A stretch of DNA of 14,593 nt. Source: JBDTCS01 sp039923455 (GTDB lineage: Bacteria; Bacteroidota; Ignavibacteria; Palsa-1295). The notes under the pieces were generated by a model. The model was not told where the DNA came from. It saw only the letters and a program-made list of their open reading frames with translations, and did not search any database. Each line of letters begins with the position of its first letter. The first letter of the stretch is position 1. Location of the stretch: the NCBI GenBank assembly GCA_039923455.1, contig JBDTCS010000202.1, positions 1 through 14,593 on the forward strand, in the 5' to 3' direction. Both the position numbers and the translations under genes were made by a program. This document shows positions 1 through 6,078 of this stretch, piece by piece.

Positions 1-38
1 AATAAACTTTTTTAGGTATCGTGAAGCGCGCTTAACAG

Positions 39-1394
39 TTAATGCGGCTTGAAAGTGCTCATCCAATCAAAACTCTCAAGAAAATGGGTATCAAACTGTC
101 CGGCACGGAATCGTTCATCACGCATCAGTGCGCGGTGGAATGGGATCGTTGTGTGCACGCCTTCGACGATCATCTCATCCAGCGCCGAGCGCATACGATC
201 GATCGCTTCCTCACGATTGGCACCATACGTGATGAGTTTGCCGATCAGCGAATCGTAATATGGCGGAATCGAGTAGCCGCTGTAGACATGCGAGTCAAGA
301 CGAATGCCATAGCCACCCGGTGCATGAAAACTTGTGATCATGCCTGGTGATGGGCGGAAATCTTTGGTCGGATCTTCGGCATTGATGCGGCACTCGATCG
401 CGTGACCTTCCGGCTTGCGCGGCTTTTTCGAGAGCTTGCCACCGGCAGCAACAACGAGTTGCTGTTTGATCAGATCGAGACCAATCACCTGTTCAGTCAC
501 GGGATGCTCCACCTGAATTCGGGTGTTCATCTCCATGAAATAAAAATTGTTGTCTTTGTCAAGCAAGAACTCGATCGTACCGGCACCAACATATCCCACG
601 CTGGATGCACCTTTGATGCTCGCTGCTCCCATAGCGTTACGAACGGCTTCGGAGACGGCCGGCGAAGGTGACTCTTCTAAAAGTTTTTGATGACGACGCT
701 GAATCGAACACTCGCGCTCGTTGTAATGCACTACTGTGCCGTGTGTATCGCCGAAGACTTGTATCTCCACGTGACGTGGCCTGTCGATATATTTTTCAAT
801 ATAGACATCGCCATTTGCAAATGCCGAGAGGGCTTCGGTCTGTGCCATCTGTACATTCACTTCTACTTCTTCTGCATTGTGCACGATGCGCATTCCTCGA
901 CCGCCGCCACCCGCGACAGCTTTGATAATGATCGGGTAGCCAATACTGTCGGCGATCTGCCTCGCCTCGTCTGGTGTTTTTACAATACCATCCGAGCCTT
1001 GTACGACAGGCACACCGGCGCGCTTCATCGTATCTTTTGCATGCGCTTTATCCCCCATCGACTGAATCATCTCCGGCGATGGACCGATAAACGTAAAACC
1101 CGAAGCGGTGCAGATATCGGAGAATTCGGCATTCTCCGCTAAGAATCCATAGCCCGGATGAATGGCCTCAGCGCCAGTGAGATATGCTGCGCTTATGATG
1201 CGGGGAATATTGAGGTAACTTTCTTTGCCCGCAGCCGGTCCGATGCATACGGCTTCGTCAGCAAAGCGCACATGAAGCGAGTGGCGATCGGCCTCGGAAT
1301 AAACCGCGACCGTCTTGACGCCCATTTCTCTACAGGTTCGAATGATACGGAGAGCAATTTCTCCGCGATTAGCGATCAGAATTTTTCCAAACAT
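39..1394 (-). CDS. accC: Biotin carboxylase subunit of acetyl-CoA carboxylase (AccC)
   Basis: ATP-dependent carboxylation of the biotin carried on AccB, the first half-reaction of cytosolic acetyl-CoA carboxylase, which makes malonyl-CoA for fatty acid synthesis. At 451 aa it matches the usual ~450 aa. The N-terminus KILIANRGEIALRI (4-17) is the biotin carboxylase signature, followed by the ATP-grasp domain with glycine-rich loop GGGGRG (162-167). ATP-binding and catalytic residues fall almost exactly on E. coli numbering: K116, K158, E288, N290 and R292 (in EMNTRIQVEHP). The C-terminal domain HAIECRINAEDP begins near 331. ATG start; the Shine-Dalgarno is weak. It lies 62 nt downstream of accB, so co-transcription with accB, and probably efp, is expected. 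A pyruvate or propionyl-CoA carboxylase subunit would have the same fold, but length and the accB partner favour AccC. Confidence 0.97.
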   Translation of the reverse strand: MFGKILIANRGEIALRIIRTCREMGVKTVAVYSEADRHSLHVRFADEAVCIGPAAGKESYLNIPRIISAAYLTGAEAIHPGYGFLAENAEFSDICTASGFTFIGPSPEMIQSMGDKAHAKDTMKRAGVPVVQGSDGIVKTPDEARQIADSIGYPIIIKAVAGGGGRGMRIVHNAEEVEVNVQMAQTEALSAFANGDVYIEKYIDRPRHVEIQVFGDTHGTVVHYNERECSIQRRHQKLLEESPSPAVSEAVRNAMGAASIKGASSVGYVGAGTIEFLLDKDNNFYFMEMNTRIQVEHPVTEQVIGLDLIKQQLVVAAGGKLSKKPRKPEGHAIECRINAEDPTKDFRPSPGMITSFHAPGGYGIRLDSHVYSGYSIPPYYDSLIGKLITYGANREEAIDRMRSALDEMIVEGVHTTIPFHRALMRDERFRAGQFDTHFLESFDWMSTFKPH

Positions 1395-1456
1395 TTTTCG
1401 CCGTTTTTTAGATGCTTAGGTGTGGAAGTATCGAACTCTCTCACGACGGAGCGCGA

Positions 1457-1915
1457 TCACTCGACGATCATTAGCACCTGCCCGTATTCTACGGGCTGTC
1501 CGTTCTCGACCAATATTTTAATTACTTTGCCTGCAACATCGCTTTCGATCTCGTTCATCAGCTTCATCGCTTCGATGATACAGACGGTTTGACCAACGGT
1601 GACGTTCTGTCCAACTTCGATGTAGGCTTCAGCATCCGGAGCCGCGGCACGGTAGAATGTGCCAACGATAGGAGACTTGACTTCATGTTGCTTAGCACCA
1701 GCCGGAGCACTTGTGGCTGCCGCTTCAATTGCAGGGGCTGCTGCGGCAGGGGCCGCTTGTTGAGGATAGTTTTGCATTGGAGCATACTGCATCATTACAG
1801 GTTGCTCTTTCATGCGCGCCAAACGCACTTGTGCGCCCTCCTCATCGATCTCGAGTTCAGTGAGTGTGCTTTCGTCAAACAGCTTGACTAACTTCTCTAA
1901 ATATTGTAGGTCCAT
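1457..1915 (-). CDS. accB: Biotin carboxyl carrier protein of acetyl-CoA carboxylase (AccB)
   Basis: Carrier subunit that moves carboxybiotin between biotin carboxylase and the carboxyltransferase. The layout is typical: a short N-terminal segment (1-38) resembling other BCCPs, a flexible Ala/Pro-rich linker (about 52-75) and a C-terminal biotinyl domain (78-152). The biotinylation motif EAMKLMNEI places the modified lysine at K118. The region around 93-101 carries the thumb-like insertion seen in bacterial AccB, here with PDAEAYIEVG. Length 152 aa is normal. The ATG at 1915 is supported by a GGAGG (1926-1930) with 10 nt spacing, one of the clearest ribosome binding sites in the window. The gene sits between efp and accC, the order found in many bacteria. 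Confidence 0.97.
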   Translation of the reverse strand: MDLQYLEKLVKLFDESTLTELEIDEEGAQVRLARMKEQPVMMQYAPMQNYPQQAAPAAAAPAIEAAATSAPAGAKQHEVKSPIVGTFYRAAAPDAEAYIEVGQNVTVGQTVCIIEAMKLMNEIESDVAGKVIKILVENGQPVEYGQVLMIVE

Positions 1916-1925
1916 TGGTAATATG

Positions 1926-1930
1926 CCTCC
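1926..1930 (-). promoter_or_regulatory. Ribosome binding site of accB
   Basis: GGAGG on the minus strand, 10 nt before the accB ATG. It fixes the start at 1915 and contrasts with the weak or absent Shine-Dalgarno signals at several neighbouring genes. Confidence 0.8.
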
Positions 1931-1940
1931 GGAAAATGAA

Positions 1941-1968
1941 GGATCGTCCTAACAAAATGGATCGTCCT
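1941..1968. repeat. Two direct 10-bp copies of GGATCGTCCT upstream of accB
   Basis: GGATCGTCCT occurs at 1941-1950 and again at 1959-1968, 18 bp apart start to start, both preceded by an A-rich AAAATG-like run. They lie 26-53 bp upstream of the accB start in the 150-nt efp-accB gap, where a promoter or operator would be expected. A chance local duplication is equally possible. I see nothing else of note in the gap. Confidence 0.4.
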
Positions 1969-2065
1969 CTGTGAAGCTTGAAAGTTGGTGAGAACAGAAT
2001 AGCTCTCGTTTTACCGAGTCACGCCAAATTCCTTCAAGCCGACTAATTGTTTTTCTGGAAGAGCC

Positions 2066-2632
2066 TTAGCTCTTTACGCGCTCGAGATACTGCCCCGTTC
2101 GCGTATCGATCTTGATGCGCTCGCCTTCGTTCAAGAAAAGTGGTACGTTTACGACTGCACCGGTCTCGACCGTTGCAGGTTTGGTACCGCCCGTCGCTGT
2201 GTCACCACGGACGCCGGGATCTGTCTGTGTAATTTCTAAGATCACAAAAGTCGGTGGTTCCACCGAGATGATTGTGCCATCTTCGGCGAAGACGATATCG
2301 AGATTCTCGGATTCTTTCATGAACTTCGCAGCGATACCGACAACTTTCTCGGCAACGTTGATCTGCTCGTAGTTCTCCGTATCCATGAATACGAAATCGG
2401 TCCCTTCGCGATAGAGAAACTGGTAGCTCTTCTTATCCAAGCGTACCATCTCGACATCTTCACCGGAGCGAAAACGGACTTCTTTCAGGTTGCCCGATTT
2501 CAGCGAGCGCATCTTCGCTTGCACGAATGCGCGAAGATTGCCCGGCGTGCGATGCGTGTATTCCTCGATCATAAATAGATCCCCATCCATTCGGAGGACC
2601 GCCCCAACCCTAAAATCGTTAGTACTTGCCAT
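2066..2632 (-). CDS. efp: Translation elongation factor P (EF-P)
   Basis: EF-P binds between the P and E sites of the ribosome and relieves stalling at consecutive prolines. The 188-aa length and three-domain pattern fit: an N-terminal KOW-like domain (about 1-64), a central OB domain, and a C-terminal OB domain with the conserved GTKPATVETGAVVNVP and IKIDTRTGQYLERV segments. The tip loop reads TPGNLRAF (29-36), so the residue after Pro-Gly, modified Lys34 in E. coli and rhamnosylated Arg in Pseudomonas, is Asn32 here. No gene for a known EF-P modifying enzyme is in the window. ATG start; a GAGGG lies 12 nt upstream, longer than ideal. It is first of the efp-accB-accC group. YeiP-type EF-P paralogues are less likely given the canonical C-terminus. 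Confidence 0.97.
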   Translation of the reverse strand: MASTNDFRVGAVLRMDGDLFMIEEYTHRTPGNLRAFVQAKMRSLKSGNLKEVRFRSGEDVEMVRLDKKSYQFLYREGTDFVFMDTENYEQINVAEKVVGIAAKFMKESENLDIVFAEDGTIISVEPPTFVILEITQTDPGVRGDTATGGTKPATVETGAVVNVPLFLNEGERIKIDTRTGQYLERVKS

Positions 2633-2690
2633 AAATTAGAAAAACCCTCAAAACTACCCGAAAGTCCCATCACAGGCGGGAATGTTCGGC

Positions 2691-2713
2691 AAAAATAAGC
2701 CAAAGACGGCCTT
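2691..2713 (-). terminator. Possible weak terminator between the DUF4287 gene and efp
   Basis: Read on the minus strand, a short stem (2708-2712 with 2697-2701; four Watson-Crick pairs plus one G-T) with a 6-nt loop is followed by A and then TTTTT (2695-2691). It lies 58-80 nt past the stop of the DUF4287 gene and 59-81 nt before efp, where a transcript boundary would make sense. The stem is short, so this is tentative. Confidence 0.3.
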
Positions 2714-2770
2714 CGCTTCCGAAATCAGACACTTATTGCCGATTTTGTGGCAAATTCGCAGTATGCTTGG

Positions 2771-3364
2771 CTATTGATCCTGCTCCCAAGCCTTGACCAA
2801 CCATTTGGTGAGTTCGGGCGTGATTGCTTCAAGAGATGTGACTGCGATCGCATGGGTAATACGATCGCCCTTTTCGAATCCGCCGGTTGACTTGAGATTC
2901 CCCGACGGCTTTGCATCCTTCAGCGCAAAGCCAAAATCAATACGAGTGTTGGTGGTCGGTTTTATCTGCGCGACGACATGCCTTCGATAGATCGGACAGA
3001 TTGTCTTACCGGCGCAGACCTTTGCTTCAGGAATCGTCTTTACCACCAGACTGACCAGTGCGTCATGGATCGGTCGGAGCGCTGCCTTCTTGCCTGAGTA
3101 CATGGTATCAACCAAAGCTTCAGGATTCTCACCGACGAGGCGTTGACCCATCGAATGCGAAGCGATAAGCATCGCATAATTGGTGGTAATGCCTTGCTCC
3201 GCCTTCAACCACGCTCGACGGTCACTCTCGGATGTCGGACCATACTGCTTGATAAACTTGACCCACTCCTCTATCGACTTCCCTGTTTTCTCCGGAAGCC
3301 TTGCGAGCGAGTCTTGCTCCATCTTCAGGCCCGGATGTGCGCTATATAAACTCTTCTTCTTCAT
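2771..3364 (-). CDS. DUF4287 / DUF5655 domain protein
   Basis: Protein of unknown function with two recognisable parts: an N-terminal DUF4287-like segment (EKTGKSIEEW to NYAMLIA, about 25-67) and a C-terminal DUF5655-like segment (about 90-194, including CPIYRRHVVAQIKPTTNTRIDFGFAL). No signal peptide or membrane helix; probably cytoplasmic. The start region carries three close ATGs at 3373, 3367 and 3364. A GGAGG (3374-3378) abuts the first with no spacing but is 6 and 9 nt from the other two, so I chose 3364 (197 aa); 3367 is nearly as good. A start at 3322 (MEQDSLARLPEKTG) would just clear the upstream gene but lacks a Shine-Dalgarno. The 5' end overlaps the AAA+ gene, implying translational coupling. 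I cannot assign a biochemical role. Confidence 0.85.
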   Translation of the reverse strand: MKKKSLYSAHPGLKMEQDSLARLPEKTGKSIEEWVKFIKQYGPTSESDRRAWLKAEQGITTNYAMLIASHSMGQRLVGENPEALVDTMYSGKKAALRPIHDALVSLVVKTIPEAKVCAGKTICPIYRRHVVAQIKPTTNTRIDFGFALKDAKPSGNLKSTGGFEKGDRITHAIAVTSLEAITPELTKWLVKAWEQDQ

Positions 3365-4928
3365 CATCGTCATCCTCCGTTCGAGTGAAGATCGAACCGA
3401 TCATGTCCTTGTAGCTTACTTTCGAGGAGCCGGATGATTCTGCTTTGGCGATCTTAGAATTTTGATGAAGCGCATCGAGCACAAACTCCATCGCACTTGC
3501 GAGTTCAAATTTGTTCGACTCTTTGATCTTCATGTGTGTCGCTGTCACCTCTTTCAATCGCGGCACTCTGGAGAGTTCTGTGTAGTATGCGTCGAATGGC
3601 ATCGTGTCGGTTAGCGCGATAGCGTTGCCGGCACTGAACCACGAGAGTATTTCATCATATTCACCCGGCTTCTGCGGCGCAGGCGCGGGCTTCTCTGCGT
3701 TCTTCGCTGCATAGCGATCTTGATATCGATCGGTCTGCGAGCGGTTCTTATCTCGTGCAAGTGGATCAGGGAAATACTTCTTGAACAATTCCTTGACAGC
3801 ACGACCGATCAATGCCTTCGCAACTTTCCCCATCCCCTCCTGCTCACCTTCAAAAACAAGCTCGACCTTTCCGGTTACACTCGGCACAACATACGCGAGA
3901 TCGGTGATGCGCGGCACAACGATGTTGTCTTTGTTCACGGTTGCTCTGCGCTCGGCATTCGAAACAAGATTCTCCATTGCGCTTATCGTAAGACGCGCGG
4001 AGACGCCCGACTTCTGATCGATCCAATCACTCTTGCGCGCTTCGAAAGCAATTAGCTCGATGCACTCACGAAAATATTTCGGCAGTACAAAACCTTCCTC
4101 ACCAAATCGTTCAGCAAACGATCGATCGGTCCAGGCTTCCTGCGAGGTTATCTCCATCGCAGCCTCGATCGTCGCGGGATAGTGCGTCAGAATTTGCGAG
4201 GCAATTCGATCTTTGAGCGGCGTAATAATATTTCCACGATTCGTATAATCTTCCGGATTCGCGGTGAAGACCATCATGATATCGAGCGGAATGCGAATAT
4301 TAAATCCGCGGATCTGAATATCGCGCTCTTCGAGCACATTGAATAAACCAACCTGAATACGCGGCTGAAGATCGGGCAATTCGTTGATCGTGAATATTCC
4401 ACGATTCGAACGTGGCACAATTCCGAAGTGGATTGCACCTTCATGCGAATAATGCAAACGCTGATGCGCGGCCTTGAGCGGATCGATGTCGCCAATGATA
4501 TCCGCGATCGTCACGTCGGGCGTCGCAAGCTTTTCTCCATAGCGTTCCTCGCGATGTATCCACTCGATCGGTGCATCGTCGCCCAACTCTTTGACAAGTT
4601 CGACCGCATGAAACGAGATGGGCGCGAACGGGTTGTCATTGATCTCGGAATCTTTGATGATCGGTGTCCACTCATCAAGCAGCGAAACGAGCGCCCTCGC
4701 CAAACGCGTCTTCGCCTGGCCACGCAATCCGAGCAAGATCACATCGTGCTTCGCAAGAATGGCATTCGTGAGCTGGGGTATCACGGTATCTTCGTAACCG
4801 ATGATACCCGGAAAAAGCGCTTCACCATCGGAAAGCTTTTTGAGTAGGTTGCGGCGCATCTCGTCCTTCACCGGCAAAATAGTATAGCCGGACGATTTCA
4901 ATGCGCCGAGTGTTGAGGGAAGATTCAT
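3342..4928 (-). CDS. ChlI/MoxR-type AAA+ ATPase (annotated in relatives as magnesium chelatase-like)
   Basis: A 528-aa AAA+ ATPase of the group usually named magnesium chelatase subunit I-like or sigma-54-interacting; neither name proves function. After an N-terminal segment (TLGALKSSGY... FPGIIGY, 6-44) come a P-loop GLRGQAKT (67-74), Walker B-like GIFTINELPDL (177-187), sensor 1 FTANPEDY (221-228) and an arginine-finger segment PLKDRI (237-242). Two positions are non-classical: Ala72 for the glycine before the P-loop lysine, and Asn182 for the Walker B aspartate; I recall both as usual in this subgroup. The tail ends in an acidic run DDDDEEEEF. No haem or chlorophyll gene and no VWA-domain partner is in the window. 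The next gene overlaps its end. A MoxR-like chaperone role is inference. Confidence 0.9.
   Translation of the reverse strand: MNLPSTLGALKSSGYTILPVKDEMRRNLLKKLSDGEALFPGIIGYEDTVIPQLTNAILAKHDVILLGLRGQAKTRLARALVSLLDEWTPIIKDSEINDNPFAPISFHAVELVKELGDDAPIEWIHREERYGEKLATPDVTIADIIGDIDPLKAAHQRLHYSHEGAIHFGIVPRSNRGIFTINELPDLQPRIQVGLFNVLEERDIQIRGFNIRIPLDIMMVFTANPEDYTNRGNIITPLKDRIASQILTHYPATIEAAMEITSQEAWTDRSFAERFGEEGFVLPKYFRECIELIAFEARKSDWIDQKSGVSARLTISAMENLVSNAERRATVNKDNIVVPRITDLAYVVPSVTGKVELVFEGEQEGMGKVAKALIGRAVKELFKKYFPDPLARDKNRSQTDRYQDRYAAKNAEKPAPAPQKPGEYDEILSWFSAGNAIALTDTMPFDAYYTELSRVPRLKEVTATHMKIKESNKFELASAMEFVLDALHQNSKIAKAESSGSSKVSYKDMIGSIFTRTEDDDDEEEEFI
3374..3378 (-). promoter_or_regulatory. Ribosome binding site of the DUF4287/DUF5655 gene inside the AAA+ coding region
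   Basis: GGAGG on the minus strand, formed by the ACG GAG G codons of the AAA+ acidic tail. It touches the ATG at 3373 but is 6 nt from the ATG at 3367 and 9 nt from that at 3364, so it argues for one of the latter two as the real start. Confidence 0.65.
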
Positions 4929-5102
4929 GCTGATTCGCTGTTGAAGAAAATTGGGTGCGTATTGGCACGTTTGAGCAGCTATTGCGGCCCACGAGCAGAC
5001 TAAACAATTATTGTTTGCTTTCCAATTCCAGTTCTAAGGTTTTCTGTCGTCTAATATTTTCTAGATAATTCAAGTATCGATCTGACTACCTCCATTCTGC
5101 TG
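4929..5102. promoter_or_regulatory. Divergent intergenic region between the AAA+ gene and the GT9 gene
   Basis: A 174-nt region with genes leaving in both directions must hold both promoters. It is AT-rich from about 5000 onward. A TAATAT at 5052-5057 could be a -10 element for the plus-strand gene, but I see no convincing -35 partner and no clear Shine-Dalgarno for either gene. The part just upstream of 5103 is open in the GT9 frame back to the stop at 5052 and probably encodes that protein's first residues. Confidence 0.5.
5002..5016. promoter_or_regulatory. Perfect 15-bp palindrome, candidate operator
   Basis: AAACAAT-T-ATTGTTT is a perfect inverted repeat with 7-bp arms around one base, centred between the divergent AAA+ and GT9 genes. 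Position and symmetry fit a site for a dimeric regulator acting on one or both promoters. No regulator gene is adjacent, and AT-rich palindromes of this size can arise by chance. Confidence 0.35.
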
Positions 5103-6074
5103 TTGCGTTTGAGTTCGCTTGGCGATATCGTCCTAACGATACCGCTTATTCAGGCCTTGCGTGTAAAATATCCGCTCAGTAGAATAGATATTCTTGTCAA
5201 AAAGCAATTCGCTGGTATTCTGAAATACGTACCTGAGCTTTCGAATGTTTTTACAATCGACACAACCCGCGGCTCAGAAGGAATGGCGGAGTTAGAAGTT
5301 TTCCTGAAAGGTATTCACTACACACATGTACTCGATCTGCATAGCAGCCTCCGCACGCGTGGCTTACGCAAAAAAATCGGCGGCAAACTGCTGATCGTAA
5401 ATAAGCGATCACTCAAAAGATGGCTGTTGGTTACGTTTAAGAAGAACCAGCTAACAGATGCACCTGATGTAATCGGAAGATATTTCGAAGTCGCAAAAGA
5501 ACTTGGCGTGTTCGATACTGGCCAAGCACCGATATTAACACTTCCTAAAAATTTGGACACGGCGAATGGATTTCGAATCGCGATCGCTCCGGGTGCGCGC
5601 CACTGGAATAAGCGCTGGCCTGCTGAATATTTTATCGAGATCGCAAAGCGATTTATCGACGAAGGCGCATTGATCGAACTCTACGGTGCTTCCGAGGATG
5701 TTGCGATCGCCTCCGAAATCGAAAGCGCTCTTCCGCCCGAATATGTCCAAGATTTTACCGGTGCGCTTACGCTTGAAGCGTTACCGGAACAACTTCGAGG
5801 CGTTCGACTCGCGATTACAAATGATTCAGGGATGATGCATGTCGCGAGTGCGTGTGGCGTGCCAGTCGTTGCGATATTCGGTCCGACGGTAAAAGATTTT
5901 GGCTTCGCACCGAGAGCAAAGAATGCAACGGTGGTCGAGAACGCGGGACTCTATTGCAGGCCATGCACTGCAGTGGGCCGAGAGGATTGCCCGGAACAAC
6001 ATTTTGAATGTATGCGAGGGGTGCGACCACAAATGGTAATCGATGCCGCGAGTGTGCTCGTCAGAAACAGCTAA
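5103..6074 (+). CDS. Glycosyltransferase family 9 (heptosyltransferase-like)
   Basis: Predicted ADP-heptose:LPS heptosyltransferase-type enzyme, adding a sugar during outer-membrane glycolipid assembly on the cytoplasmic face. GT-B fold motifs: RLSSLGDIVLTIP at the N-terminus with the conserved Asp of GDIV at residue 8, the inter-domain APGARHWNKRWPAEYF (162-177), the nucleotide-sugar site TNDSGMMHVASA (239-250), and a C-terminal Cys/His cluster (CRPC 285-288, C296, H300, C303) common in this family. The listed start is a TTG giving 323 aa. The codons just upstream read S-I-L-L, which with the TTG leucine complete the family's first beta-strand (ILLLRLSSLGD), so translation probably begins earlier at a non-standard codon such as ATT 5094 or CTG 5082. 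It is the only plus-strand gene here. The acceptor sugar is unknown. Confidence 0.9.
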   Translation: MRLSSLGDIVLTIPLIQALRVKYPLSRIDILVKKQFAGILKYVPELSNVFTIDTTRGSEGMAELEVFLKGIHYTHVLDLHSSLRTRGLRKKIGGKLLIVNKRSLKRWLLVTFKKNQLTDAPDVIGRYFEVAKELGVFDTGQAPILTLPKNLDTANGFRIAIAPGARHWNKRWPAEYFIEIAKRFIDEGALIELYGASEDVAIASEIESALPPEYVQDFTGALTLEALPEQLRGVRLAITNDSGMMHVASACGVPVVAIFGPTVKDFGFAPRAKNATVVENAGLYCRPCTAVGREDCPEQHFECMRGVRPQMVIDAASVLVRNS

Positions 6075-6078
6075 ATAC

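Noticed and set aside
24..33. AAGCGCGCTT palindrome just after accC as a terminator
   Set aside because: There is no loop and no T-tract on the minus strand after it; the window ends before more can be judged.
687..1142. 151-codon plus-strand reading frame
   Set aside because: Antisense to accC, which is complete and canonical; no recognisable domain and no ribosome binding site considered credible.
2059..2074. AAGAGC / GCTCTT hairpin at the efp stop codon as a terminator
   Set aside because: Only 6 bp with the stop codon in the loop, and followed on the minus strand by an A-rich rather than T-rich run.
3342..4928. True magnesium chelatase for chlorophyll synthesis
   Set aside because: No ChlD/ChlH or other tetrapyrrole gene is near, and the P-loop and Walker B forms are those of the general MoxR/ChlI-like group.
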